This document shows, in pieces, positions 1-11,604 of a DNA stretch of 64,000 nt. Source of the stretch: Termitomyces sp. T153 (taxonomy: Eukaryota > Basidiomycota > Agaricomycetes > Agaricales > Lyophyllaceae). Positions within the stretch are counted from its first letter, which is position 1. Each line of letters starts with the position of its first letter. The stretch covers positions 930,001-994,000 of the forward strand of contig JACKQL020000018.1 in the NCBI GenBank assembly GCA_018296165.2, written 5' to 3'. Both the position numbers and the translations under genes were made by a program. The notes under the pieces were generated by a model. That model was not told where the DNA came from, searched no databases, and saw only the letters and a program-made list of their open reading frames with translations.

Positions 1-73
1 TAGTTAGTATATGAACTGTAGAGTAATATCTGCTATGGCAGTCTTGATATTACCTACTTATATCTGTGTCTGT

Positions 74-1361
74 TGATTAAGACCCAACTGTTACTGGGCA
101 CCATTACTGACATTGCAGACTATCTTAGCTGGGCCACACCTGATGTGGACACAGCACAAGTATGTACCAGTCACACAACTTGATTATGTGGAATCTAGCC
201 TCAAGGCCTGGAATAATGTAGCCATTGCATGGGATCCTAGCAGCCATGAGACTTCTGGATCACAAGCCTCATCATGTGGAGTCTAGCCTTTGCATCTAGA
301 ACAATAAGGTCAAGACCTTCCTTATCAATGATTGTAAGTGACATTACCTGGCAACAACAATACTTTTCCTCAAAAAGGGATATATTAAAGGCCATGTGAC
401 CTCTTACTTATCATTTCTCTTGTCTTGCTTACAAACATACCTGAATAGCATCTACTCTTAAGATATTGACATTAGGTATGCTCTTTTTTTTTCTGTTACT
501 GACATCTATTATGCATCTTGTTGACATCACATATGAATACTTGGTTACCATACTGACATCCAGTATGTATCATGGACACTCTGGCAGACACTGTTACTGA
601 CAGTAACTATATTTCCTTTTTAAATACTATACCTATGAACAGTATAAATACTGCTTGTATATAGAGACAAAAGAACAACAAGCATATTGTTCTCCTCAGT
701 AGCCCTCAGCTTACCAGCTTCAGACTTCTTTTCTGTCTATGAGGCTCATCATTGTTAATGGCTTAGTGACAAGCCTCAGTGACCTTGTACTTGATTTAGC
801 ATAAGTACCAATTACAGATACTCTATAGTGTCTTTGTCTCTATGATGCTAGCAACTACAGCTAGCAACTAGTTTGCATTCATCCTCCAGCTTATACCAAT
901 GTCACTTATTCTTTTTTATCCATCTCCTTCCTGTTGCCAGGCCTTTATCAACCTTAGCAAACTATTTATTGCCCTCTGCTTTTGTCCATTCTCCCTGCCC
1001 TTAGCAAATTCACTTTCCCTCTATCCCTGATGATGCCTTTACTTCCTACTGCTTAGCCCTCCTTTCCTAGCATCTTTTACTACTCTCCTCTTAGTGACCT
1101 TTTTGTCTTCATCCTTTTCTCTCCTTATTAACCAGTGACTTGGTGAATTTTTGTTACAGTTCAACAATCCAGGCTAGTGATAGTGGTCTTTCCTACTTGC
1201 ACTGTTACTTCATCCCCTGATCCCTTTTAGTGCTCTAGTTTTCTGAAATGTTTACCAACTCACCCTCACTACTTTCTATTGCCAGCTACCCTATCTGGTT
1301 GCCAGTGTTTGGTATTCTTTTGTTTTCCTGCATGGCAGCTAGGCAGCATAGGAGCACATCA
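74..1361. repeat. LTR-like dispersed repeat, copy A
   Basis: The sequence starts at a TGATTAAGACC-like motif and ends near CTAGGCAGCATAGGAGC. It aligns by eye along its length with 2,162-3,263 and in part with 4,513-4,822 and 7,307-8,268. Shared landmarks with copy B are a TATA-like CAGTATAAATACTGC (near 640), a CTAGCAACT direct doublet (near 845-870) and the CATGGCA..CTAGGCAGCATAGGAGC end. The TATA motif suggests an LTR promoter. No open reading frame is credible. CG dinucleotides are almost absent, so the copy is old. Edges are approximate; it could be a solo LTR or half of a pair. Confidence 0.6.
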
Positions 1362-2161
1362 CTGTTATGTTTCTGAGTCTCATCTCTGTCTTTATTTCTG
1401 TCTCTAGTCCTGCATCTTATTCATTTTATTTTGTTCTTGTCTCTGTCTTGTCTCAACTCCATCTTGTCTTGCCTGCTTCAGTTTTCTTTATTGTTGCCCA
1501 AATTCCTTTCAACTCTAACTCTGTTATGAACTTTGTGCATATCTCTGTTCATACATTTATGACCCCATACATTCATAATTAACCCCAGACCTTGCCTTAT
1601 GCTTGGCCCCAAAATCCATCAACACTAATCAATCTCCCATCAGTCTCTAGCCCTGCTCCCATCACTTGTATGGCCCTGCTTACCCTACACACCCAATACT
1701 TGCCTCTGGACTTGTGCCTGACATATCCCCAAGCCCAACCCTCCTTGTACCTTGTCTGAGACTTCTCTGGACCACCCAGGACTTGTTTGGACTGCTTATT
1801 CTCACAAGTATCTAAAGTCTGGACCTCCTCAGAATGCTAGGTTATAAGTGCAGGACATCACATCTGCTTAGTAAGGGCTTGCCCAGTCAAGCTGAGCCCC
1901 CACAGTTAGTGAAACCTGACAATACTGCACTGAAATCTCCTATTGCCCAAACAAAACCAAGCCTCCATATCTCTACCCTTGGACCAGGAATTTAACCAAG
2001 ACTGGCTGTTGGTTACTCCAGAGGGAAACCAGAGAAAGGGTGGGAAAACCAATAGGATTCAAACAAATAAATGTGATAGAATGAGAGGAGGGAAGGAAAA
2101 ATCCTGCCAGAGACAAATACCGTGAGGTAAGTACAAGTTCTGCTAAAAGTATTCATACCAC
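1362..2161. other. Gene-free, repeat-internal sequence
   Basis: This stretch lies between repeat copies A and B. It is pyrimidine-rich on the plus strand and holds only short frames that look like chance. It could be the worn internal region of a non-autonomous LTR element flanked by A and B, but I see no purine tract or primer-binding site that would prove it. Confidence 0.4.
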
Positions 2162-3263
2162 TGATAAGACCCATTTGTCACTGAGCATCATTTTTTTGGC
2201 AATTTTGGACTGAGTGGCAGCTGACTATTTTGACATGGTACAAGTCATGACACTTAGCAAGTGAGGCCTGGCCCCAAGGTCTGGAACAACATAGCCTTTG
2301 CACAGGATTTGAGTGACCACAAGACTTGTTGATCACAAGAAACATCATGTGGAGTTGGGATGTTGGGTCTAAAACAACAAGGCTGAGACCTTTCTCAGCA
2401 ATAATAGCAAGCAACTTCTTGCCAACAACATGGCTTTCTCCTACCATATATGGACATATTGCCAGTATTGACATTGGACTTGCCCTTTTTGAGATTTATT
2501 GCAATTAATGCACTGCATAGACTTTGCTTATTTTTTTCACTTGGTTACAGATTGACACTTGGTATGTAGCATAAACACTTTGGCAGATGCCATTGCTTGT
2601 GGTGACTATTTGTTTCTTTTCCCATACTACACCTTCAAACAGTATAAATACTGCTGTACATAGACACTTCACCATCAAACCTTACCCTTATCAAATCCTA
2701 TCATCAAATACCACCTCTATTTGAAGCATACTACTCTCTCTATCTCTAAGCTTACCAGCTTGACATTTCATTTTGGCTCTATTGCTCACTCCCTCCATTT
2801 ACAATGACTTAGCAACAAGTCTTGCTGACCTCATCTTCAACTTTGGGTGGCACCAATTGTGGGTATCCTTAGTGTTATCTTGATTTAGCAATGCTAGCAA
2901 CTATGGCTAGCAACTAGTTTGTGTTTGTCCTCTTTTTTTTTTTTTAGTTTTTTTATCATCACTACCCCCTTTCTCTACCCAACTCCTCTTTCACCTCTTA
3001 AGTTCACTTTACCTTGGCAACACTTTTGTCTTCATTTTTTTCCCTTCTCTCTCTCTCTAGCAACTTCTTGTTACTGCCTAGTAACTTAGGCTAGCAATAG
3101 CGACTCTTCCAACTTCACACTTCACACCCACATTTGCTCTTGTTCTCTGGGATGGTTACTGACTTGCCCTCTACTATTAACTTCCTACTGCCAGCTACCC
3201 TATCTAGTGACTAGCATTAGGTCCTCTTTTTAGGTTCCTGCATGGCACTAGGCAGCATAGGAG
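2162..3263. repeat. LTR-like dispersed repeat, copy B
   Basis: This is a second diverged copy of the family of copy A, beginning TGATAAGACCC and ending CTAGGCAGCATAGGAGC. It has the TATA-like CAGTATAAATACTGC near 2,640 and the CTAGCAACT doublet near 2,890-2,910. It may be the 5' LTR of an element whose internal part is 3,264-4,512 and whose 3' LTR is the copy C/D array, because a purine run lies just before copy C. It is about 190 bp shorter than copy A because of internal deletion. Confidence 0.6.
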
Positions 3264-4512
3264 CACATCACCACACATCAATACCATGCATAAGGAAAAC
3301 AAAAAGAGCCCTACTTTATTGATATTAGCTTTTGAGTACACCAATGATGAGGAAGATATGCCAAGTGACATGTGCATGGACAAGGACTCCTTTAACACAT
3401 CAACACCATTTCAAAGGTCTGCTCAAAAGAAATCTGAAAAACAAGCTCAAAAGGAATCTGAAAGACACAAAGCTGCACCCCCAGTCACCATACCACCACC
3501 TCAGCACAACCACAAAGGTCTGCTCAAAAGGAATATGAAAAAGACAAAGCTGCACCCTCAGTTGCCATACCACCACCTCAGCACAACCACAAGACCAATA
3601 CTCACTCAAGAACTCAAATAGCCAACAGACCCCTGGGAATCCTCCCCACCTTAGGATCTCACAATACAAATGAGCCATATTCTCCATCTCTGAAGTGGAA
3701 ATTGGCACAAATGAGGGAGGACACTCCCACTAGCATGATTTCAATGAGGCAAGGATCAGAACAATGGAGAACCAGGGCAGACAAGAGGAAAACACCCACA
3801 AACTTTGGATCAAGACTATAGAAACAATATAACAACCAACAGGAAAGGCTTTCAGAGCACTGCCACCCCAGCAGAGGGTTGGCTGAAGGTCTACTTGGCA
3901 GCAGCCCTCCATGTATCCAATGAAAATACATCAGACTGGGAGGACATGGATGAGCCAGAGATTTGGGCTTGGCTCTACCATGCCAGATATGAACTCACAG
4001 AAGCAGGTAACCATTAAAAATCTTGAAAACCTAGAAGTAATTTTCCCCAAACAGAAGCTACCAACAAGGGAGGGAGGTTGTATTCCCCACCTCTTTCTGC
4101 TGATAGCTGGTTCTAGACCAGCTGCAAATACAGTATATGCTTGAACTCAAAGTCATTGCCTCTGCAACTGCTACAGTTCCATTCCTACTCTCAGCATCCC
4201 TCAAACACCTATATCTTATCTATCTGGAGTTTGCACTGCATCCAGAGAGTTCCCAGAGATCTGCACTCTTGTTAGAGCAAGGTCAAACTCCCCCAAAGAA
4301 GAAGCCCTCACTTATAATCTTAGAATCAAAGCTGCACACTTATTTGTAAAACAAAGAGAGAATGTGCTCTGCTGCTGAAATATATACCTTAAGGCAGACT
4401 CAAGATATGAAGAAGAAGACCATAGGCTCCCATGAAGGAAGATAAGAGCATGTCAGTTCAAGACCCTAGGCTTCAGCAAAGACTATACAATAAGGGGGGG
4501 GGGTGAACAACC
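3264..4512 (+). mobile_element. Internal remnant of a non-autonomous LTR element
   Basis: The segment lies between LTR-like copies B and C. It contains broken plus-strand frames (for example 3,286-3,621, rich in Lys, Gln, Pro and His) with no recognised domain. It has a two-copy tandem repeat (about 3,414-3,592) and ends in a run of ten G (4,494-4,503) followed by GTGAACA, which resembles the polypurine tract that primes plus-strand synthesis just before a 3' LTR. No reverse transcriptase or integrase motif is visible, so the element would have depended on others. Confidence 0.4.
3414..3592 (+). repeat. Short tandem repeat, two copies
   Basis: Two adjacent near-identical copies share the blocks GGTCTGCTCAAAAG, ACAAAGCTGCACCC and CCATACCACCACCTCAGCAC, with a period of roughly 80-90 bp. 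It lies in a low-complexity frame of a retroelement interior. Confidence 0.7.
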
Positions 4513-4822
4513 CTATAGCACAGTGATAAGTCCTTATTCTCACTAAGCACTGATTTCATTGTTTTCATATGTCTTTGTTGACTTTAAGAATTTCCAGTTT
4601 TATGTGACACAACAGTCATGTGACTTTGTCACATGCAGTCTAGGCTCTCAATCCATTGGATGACTTTCCCTTTATGAAGCCTAGCAACCTCTAGTAACCT
4701 CTTAGTAAGGTCACCAATCAGGTTTCCTTTCTTGATATTATTGACATAATTTTCTTATTTCTTGATTGAGTTCTATTTCCCTTCTGTATGACACATTAGC
4801 AACTGGCATACTGGCTGTCATT
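4513..4822. repeat. LTR-like repeat copy C, first part (split by insertion)
   Basis: The sequence begins TGATAAGTCC and aligns with 7,307-7,600 of copy D. It is cut at TCATT by the LTR element at 4,823-6,905 and resumes at 6,906. Removing that element together with one TCATT restores continuous similarity to copy D. Confidence 0.65.
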
Positions 4823-5259
4823 TGTAAGGGGATGGTCACTTTAGAACTGTTCAATTCTATTCCAGGCTTAGTCCAAGGATGATCCACCATTTTAGCTCAT
4901 CTAACAGGCCACCTATTATGCCTTGCACTCTTCTGTTCCCATTAGTTGCCTTCCATGAATCACATACTTGGACATTACTCAGTATTGATTATTGTTAGTC
5001 ATTCTCCATTACATACCATGGGCTGATGAAAAGGTATAATGTTAGTCATCATTACTAGTAGTGTAGTATATAGGATAGTCTGCAGAATAGAATATCCTCA
5101 GACCAAACAATAGCAGTATTCACCAGGTTTATCCATTGATCTGACTGTAAGAGCTCCAGTGTTGCTACTCACCTTTGGCTTGCTGCACTCACCCCTCACC
5201 CAACTCTTAGCTGCTTCTTGCTCCTTCAACTCTTGTTTGTTGCAAGTGATGACTTGTCT
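4823..5259 (+). repeat. 5' LTR of the small LTR element
   Basis: It starts TGTAAGGGGATGG and matches 6,469-6,905 throughout with many transitions. It has the same length (437 bp) as its partner. Confidence 0.75.
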
Positions 5260-6468
5260 TTTGCTGGGTGTTGTTTGGTATCCTATGCTGTCTGCCCTTC
5301 TAGCCCACAGCACACCATCCTACCCTCTACTATGTTACTAGGCTTTGACTCTAATGCTATGCCCCCAACTCACTCCTTTACAGCAGCCCCTCTGGCTCAT
5401 TTGTTTGGTATTGCTTCTAATACTCCCCCAGTTTCTGGGACTGGGCCTGCTCAGACCCCTCACTGTACATCCAATTGGTGGTCCACTATGCAGCAGATAC
5501 AGCTGACTCTCTCCACTATCAAATACCAACTAGCTGCCATAGAGGAAGAGCACTTGGTTGCTGCTGCCTGAACCACTTCTCAGCAAAGTAATGCTCTGGT
5601 AGCCAGTTGCTCTGCCCCTCTAGGCTGTTCTAAGCCTGCTGAGTCTACCAAATTCTCTACTGTGCCCTCCTCTCACATTCCTTGATGGGTAGCACACTCT
5701 AATACTAACATTCCCCTGGCCATCCCCCTTGCTCAGGATCTTTTGCTTATGAACAGTAAAACTCCTTGTTACAAATGTGCTCTGGAGCTCTCTGACTCTC
5801 TTGTGGCACATGTTGTTGGGCATCAGGGGCAGGGCCTTAAACAAGCCCATGATCTATCTGGTGCTTTGCTGGCTGCTTCACAGTTGGTTTGGCTAGGAAT
5901 GATGGATGCCAATTTGTCACTATCAGGAGCACTGACTAGCAGATTGGTAAAGCCCTTGTGGTCTTTGGAAAGCACATTGCAAAGTGGTGTGTGTGCATAC
6001 CATAGAAGCAGTGCTCAGGCAATGCTGCACCAGCTGTTGCTCCACTAGCCCCTTCTTGGGATCCCACCTTGTCCACTCCTCAACCCTTTACCTAGCAGCT
6101 CCAACCTCCTTCCCTTCCTACTCTGTCAACTGCTGTTGCTCCCTCTGTGATAGTAATGCATGCTGCTGCTATCCCTTCTATTCAGAGCACACCCATTCCT
6201 CAGGCTGTTGACTCTCTGATGGCAACTAGAACTCCAACATCTGTCATGCCAACTCTATTGGCCCCTGGCTCTCCAATGGATACTAGTTTGCCAATGACCC
6301 TCTCTACACCGATGCCTAATACATTGATCCCTGTCATTTCCTATGCTTTTGGGCATTATTCTCAAAGCACTCTGGCACCACATGGTACTCCCATGGCCCA
6401 TTGCTCTTGCCCTTGATAGAGGGGTTGAACACTGTTCATTGAGGTGATGAACTCTAAGGAGGGGGTGA
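5260..6468 (+). pseudogene. Broken internal ORF of the small LTR element
   Basis: Several plus-strand frames follow one another (about 5,218-5,571, 5,743-6,048 and 6,147-6,416), separated by stops and frame changes. They are rich in Ser, Pro, Ala and Leu and have no recognised domain. A CYKC pair near 5,764 might be half of a zinc-binding motif, but no partner residues are visible. It may be a decayed Gag-like or captured sequence; no function is assigned. Confidence 0.35.
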
Positions 6469-6905
6469 TGTAAGGAGATGGTCTCTTTAGGACTGTTTGA
6501 TTCTATTCCAGGCTTAGTCTGAGGATGATTCACCATTCTAGCTCATCTGACAGGCTGCCTGTTATGCCCTGCACCTTTCTGTCCCCATTAGTTGCCTTTC
6601 ATGTATCACATGCTCAGACATTACTCAGTATTGATTATTGTTAGTCATTCTCCATTACATACCATGGGCCAATGAATAGGTACAATGTTAGTCATCATTA
6701 CTAGCAATGTAGTATATAGGATGGTCTGCAAGATGGAATATCCTCAGACTGAACAATAGCAGTGTTCACCAGGTTTATCCATTGATCTGACTGTAAGAGC
6801 TCCAGTGTTGCTACTCACCTTTGGCTTGCTGCACTCACCCCTCACCCAACTCTTAGCTGCTTCTTGCTCCTTTGATTCTCACTTGTCATGGGTGACAGCT
6901 TGCCT
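6469..6905 (+). repeat. 3' LTR of the small LTR element
   Basis: It starts TGTAAGGAGATGG directly after the polypurine tract and ends just before the second TCATT. Confidence 0.75.
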
Positions 6906-7306
6906 TCATTGGGTTTATCCAAAGAATGCTCATCCTTTTACATTATTCCAGATGTCAAATTTAGCTACATTTCAGGTTACTTACTTTTACATGACATTCC
7001 TCCTGACTAGCATATGTCACTAGTGAACAGTTTCCTGTTGTTGTCTCCTTTTAGTTTCATTAGTTTTACTTACTATAAATACTGTAATGTCTTCTATACA
7101 ACCATCAAAGAATTGTACCTTGTTACTAGCCCCAGACTTGTGATCTAAGTCTTGCAACTTTAAAAGCTTCTTCTTCCTTTGCTCTAGTGCTCTCTCTGTT
7201 AAGTTGACATCCTCATCACTTTGTTTTGCTAGTACCACCTTAGGGTACTAATTTATCAAGTCCTTCTTTTGCACTTTAACACCTGCAGCTAGTTTTGTTC
7301 CGTTAT
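6906..7306. repeat. LTR-like repeat copy C, second part
   Basis: This continues copy C after the inserted element and aligns with about 7,600-7,950 of copy D. It stops at GCTAGTTTTGTT, where copy D begins at once with TGATAAGACC, so C and D are fused head to tail and C lacks its 3' end. Confidence 0.6.
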
Positions 7307-8268
7307 CATTGATAAGACCTATTCTTGCTGAGCACCAATTTCTATCTTTTCTTATGTTTTAGCAACTTTCAGAATTTCTGGTTTCTATGCAATATGACAG
7401 TTATGTGACCTTATCACATGTGGTCTAGACTCCCTGCCTCATTAGACAACTTTTCCCTTACAAATCCCAGCAACCCTTAGCAACCTCCTAGCAAGGTCAC
7501 CAATAATATTCTTGTTCTTAGTATTATTGACTCAGTTTCATCATTTCTTGATTTGGTGTTATTATCTTACCATGTGCCACTCTAGTGACCAACATACTGG
7601 CTGCCATTCCAGGGGTTGAATTTAGTTACAGTTTGGGTTATTGACTTTCACAAGCCATTACTCCTAACTCACCTATGTCACTAGCAATCTTTTTACTATT
7701 ATTGACTCCTTTTAGTTTCATTATTTTACTTACTATAGATACTGTCATGTTTTTTATACATGGATCAAAGAATTGTACCCTGTTATTAGCTCCAGACTTG
7801 AGATCTAAGTCTTGCAACTCTAAAGCCTCTTTTATTGCTCTAGTGCACTCTTACTTGAGTTAATGCTCTCATCATTTTGTTTGCCAGTACCACCTTAGAT
7901 TACTGTTTTGCCAAGTCCACATTTAGCACTAGCACCTATGGTTAGTTTTGTTTTGTTATTGTCCCCTTTTGCTAATGCCTTCTTTGCTATTCCTAGTGCC
8001 CTTTCCTTTTGCATCACTTTGCTAGTGATGCCTATCTAGCAACCTTAGCTCTACTCTGGTTGGGTGTACTCACAGAGTTCCCCTCTCCATATTTGCCATT
8101 ATTCCTGCTAACCTTGCACTAGTGACCTAGTGACCAAGTGCCTCTCTATCATCTAGTGGGCTTTCTAGGACCTAGCTCAACTTGTGACCCTCATTTTCTA
8201 TAGTCTGTTCATACTCACAAAATTGCTAGTTGTTGTGTTCTCTGCACAGCAGCTAGGTAACAATGAAT
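7307..8268. repeat. LTR-like dispersed repeat, copy D
   Basis: This is the most complete member of the C/D pair. It starts TGATAAGACC, carries the shared block TTTAGTTTCATT and ends near CAGCAGCTAGGTAACA, the counterpart of the CTAGGCAGCA end of copies A and B. Confidence 0.6.
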
Positions 8269-8272
8269 GCCA

Positions 8273-8556
8273 TCATTGTCCCCTTTTGCTCACACCCTTC
8301 ACTTTTCCTAGCACTTCCTTTTGTACAGCTTTGCTAGCAATCTTCACCTAGGAACTTTAGTTCTACTTTAGTTGGGTTTACTCATGGAGCTCCCCTCTCT
8401 CTCTTTGCTATAGTTTCTACTGACCTTGTGCCACTTGTATCTAGCAGGCTTTCTGAGACCTAGCTTGACCTGCAAGCCTTATCTTTGTAGTCCATTCATA
8501 CTCTACTTGCAAAACTGCTAGTTGTTGTATCTTCTACATGGCAGTTAGGCAGTAAC
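8273..8556. repeat. Tandem partial copy of the 3' part of copy D
   Basis: It repeats 7,957-8,268: both start TTGTCCCCTTTTGCT, share TTTGCTAGnnAT and GTTGGGT(G/T)TACTCA, and end near CAG(C/T)(A/T)AGG(T/C)A. The period is roughly 310 bp. Confidence 0.6.
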
Positions 8557-10116
8557 AGACATTATCAACAAGCTGCAAGCTATGGACCATGACTCCTTCA
8601 ACTATCCATTCTCCAATTCTAGGCTGGCTCAGCTTTAGACTTGATGGACCAAATGACACTGCAAATACAAACAAATTCAAAGATGACAAAGACATTAGTG
8701 CCCCAAGTAGGCTACAAGGACACTGGTCCCAAGGTAATGCTAGAGGCAAAGGAAGAGGTTGAGGCAATGGCACACTCCCAAGAGGATGAGGCCACACATA
8801 ATTGATCTGACAACATCATACACACAGTACTAAATTACAATTTGCCTAACTCTATTAAATGAACTCTCAAACCAAAGGAACCCAGAAATACAACACAATA
8901 CAACACCAACTAAAAGCATGATAAGAAGACTACCCTGTAGATATAAGGAGTGCTTTAACATATACCAGGGCAAAGCCCCTGTACATCCCTCCCTCATATT
9001 TCAGACAAACAATATGAAAAGTAAGCATATAACTGAGAATACTAATCACAGGATGACAAAGACAGGTAATGGAAATCTTAATCCATCAGATGGAGAGAGG
9101 GACAACCAAGCTGCTAATTACCCCCTCAAAGATGCCTGGAGGAGAGGGAATAAGCCCATATAGAATACAATGATTAATATAGAATACAATAATTAAAGTA
9201 CTGATTAGCTGGGAAAATAGGAAGGAAAACAATTGAAAACAGAACCAAGTTCAGACTTAGGCCCAATAGACAGACTGAGCAGTCAGATTGCTAAAGAAAA
9301 GGAATAGAAGTGACTGAATAAGTGTGCTAAGACAGTATGAGGGGCAGAGCTCTAGTGTAGGCAAGTCTACTTAAGATCACTCAGAGGATTAATTTAGGTT
9401 ACAGTCACATGCAAACAGAAATTGGATACATCAAAACAACCTAAAGTTATTTTGGAAATGAATTGATAAGAAAATCTACTACAAAGCACATTGTAATAGT
9501 CAAAGAAGGTACAGACAGGCAAAAAATAAGAAAAAGAAAGAGAATGGTCCCATGCTTCAGCTATGCCTCAGCACCATCATCCTAAGTAAGGTCAATGACA
9601 ACTTGTAGTAGAGGCATCAAATTAAGGCAATACACCTTGACATGAATTGTGCTGAATTGGGTAGCAGCCATTAGCTAAAAAAATAGAGTTGAGTAGAAAA
9701 AAGAGAGAAAAGAAATAGCACATACACAGGAAGCAGAGGCTGGTGATCAGAAGGCATGTCCAGACTAGAGCCAGGATGTGGACCAATGATGGCAACATCA
9801 AAGTCAGTAATGCCAGTATGTGGGTCAAGCTTGACCAGAGTGATGTGCTTGGGAAAGTCCAGGCAATATCAAGCATTAGGGCTACACAGAAGAAGCATCT
9901 TATAAGTCAGGAAATAATGCACAGTGTTGAATGAAAGGACAGAGTGCCAACAAAAGTAGCATTTAAGTTGGCAGAGGCTGGGATGGTTGACATCTTAAAA
10001 ATAAAACTGCAAGGTGCTTTGAGTTGAAGAACAGTCAGTGGAAGAGAAAATGAAAAGATAAATGTAACAAAGTACACCTGCACCTGAACTAGGAGAATGC
10101 AATTTGCTGATGGAAG
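8557..10116. other. Gene-free relic sequence
   Basis: No supported gene is present. Short frames are interrupted and CG-poor. Around 9,160-9,200 an imperfect doublet of ATAGAATACAAT is visible. The block may be the interior of another decayed retroelement, but no domain can be read. Confidence 0.4.
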
Positions 10117-10277
10117 TGTAACAGTTGGTTATGGATGAGCCTCAGTCCCCAGTCCAAAGTGTGTATGGACTCAATTCTATAGTAGAAAAGGTGACTACAC
10201 ACAGTGGTAAGGACAAAGACTAGGGGGGGTAGCTGTGCTATAAGTCAAAAATAGGCCAGAGGGCCCAGTCCATTACA
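10117..10277 (-). repeat. TRIM terminal repeat, left copy
   Basis: 161 bp, TG..CA ends, clearly similar to 11,444-11,604 with scattered transitions. Confidence 0.85.
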
Positions 10278-11443
10278 TACTCCTCTTCAGATTGTGTCTA
10301 CAATCTTGAGCAGTGAACACAATCTCAACCAGAAAGAGAAAAAAAAATAATGCCATATTTCTCCTCCTATTGCCCTTGTCACTCAGCCTATAGTTTGCTG
10401 AGTCATGTTGTCCTCTGCTCCATAGTCACTCCATCCTCCCCTCCCATATGTCCTCCAAAATCTTGTCCCAGGTTCCATCCATGTCTCTTCCCCCTCTGAA
10501 AACAAAGAACAAGTGTTAAGAGAGAAGATCCTTGAGATAAGGTAGGCAGTGAGTAGGTGAGTAAATAAAGAGTGACCAGCCACAGACAGGATATTGGAAG
10601 AAACATCCACATTCCTAGAACATGTAGGGAGGTGCAAGGCCAAGGCACCACAGCAAAGAATCTAAGCCACTGGGCCAGATACAGAACAGTGGAGAATGGT
10701 ATGAGTAGGAATGAAAAGAGGTGATAAAAGCAACCCAGAAACAGCCTAGAGGAGCCTTGGAACATAGGTTCAGCAAGAGCAGAGTTATACAGTGGGGTTA
10801 TGGTGATGGATGATACTGTGGCTTGGATTGGTGCAAAACAAGATATTGTTGGAAAGTGGTAATCAATGTGAGTCTGACAGTGTAAAAATCAGGGCAAATA
10901 GTTTCATGGATCACAAGATATTTGTGATCAACATTTAGGATAGTAATGACAGCACTGAGAGGGAACTGGATTGCTACAAAACCAGGTATTGCTGGATAGT
11001 GCTTGTTGAAATAAGTCCAATAATGCTAGAATTGAGGGAAATGATCTGGCAAATCACAGGACATTGGAAAACCAGTGATTGAGCACAGTATAGAGCATGG
11101 AGCATGAAGGAATGAATGTATGAAGGCAATCTAGGTATTGGAATGGTTCTGGAAATGAGGGAAAGAAGGTGCAAAAGGAACTGAGGCAAACCAAGCACTC
11201 CTTCCTAAGATATGACCCAATGTCTCCTAATAACATCTACCTCTCATCCTCAAACACAATCCATCCAGCCCAAAACCCTCTTAATCATTTCAACAAGAAA
11301 GAAACTTTCAATAGCAGAAATAAAGGTTTCAAAGGGGTCTAGAAATGGGTCCAGAAGCAAAGAAAAACAGAGATATGGGGAAACAACTAGTTCTCCACTA
11401 TAGCTTCAGTGGGGATTCACTGGAGCTGGATATGCAAAAAAAA

Positions 11444-11604
11444 TGTAACAGTTGGTCATGAGTAATCCTCAGTCACCAGTCCCAAGTGTGTATAACCCAA
11501 TTATATAGTGGAAAAGATGACTACATACAGTGGTAAGGACAAAGACCAGGAGGGGTGGCTGTGCTACTAAGTCCAAAATAGACCAGAGGGCCCAGTCCAT
11601 TACA
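11444..11604 (-). repeat. TRIM terminal repeat, right copy
   Basis: 161 bp, the same length as the left copy, followed directly by the GGAAG duplication. Confidence 0.85.

Larger units (their letters stand above)
4823..6905 (+). mobile_element. Small non-autonomous LTR retroelement, TSD TCATT
   Basis: A 2,083-bp element has two 437-bp LTRs and a 1.2-kb interior. TCATT is duplicated at 4,818-4,822 and 6,906-6,910, and the flanks join into one copy of a repeat also seen at 7,307. Just before the 3' LTR (6,469) lies AGGAGGGGGTGA, a good polypurine tract, so the element reads on the plus strand. The interior codes for no recognisable reverse transcriptase, protease or integrase. The LTR ends in CT rather than the usual CA, so its 3' edge is uncertain by a few bases. 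CpG depletion shows it is not recent. Confidence 0.75.
10117..11604 (-). mobile_element. TRIM-like miniature LTR retroelement, TSD GGAAG
   Basis: A 1,488-bp element has two 161-bp terminal repeats (10,117-10,277 and 11,444-11,604), each starting TGTAACAGTTGG and ending CCAGTCCATTACA on the plus strand. The 5-bp sequence GGAAG is present perfectly at 10,112-10,116 and 11,605-11,609. Next to the left repeat the minus strand reads GAAGAGGAGTA, a polypurine-like tract, which suggests transcription on the minus strand. The 1.17-kb interior has only broken frames. The size and non-coding interior fit terminal-repeat retrotransposons in miniature, which move with enzymes supplied in trans. Confidence 0.85.

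Noticed and set aside
1943..2508. Short frames on both strands near 2 kb
   Set aside because: Chance frames in a CpG-poor repeat, interrupted in the sister copy.
3286..3621. 111-residue plus-strand frame with repeats
   Set aside because: Its length comes from a short tandem duplication in a retroelement interior. No domain and no sign of constraint.
10383..11236. Several minus-strand frames of 60-120 residues
   Set aside because: They lie in the TRIM interior, are hydrophobic low-complexity frames in AT-rich DNA, overlap each other and have no homology I can name.
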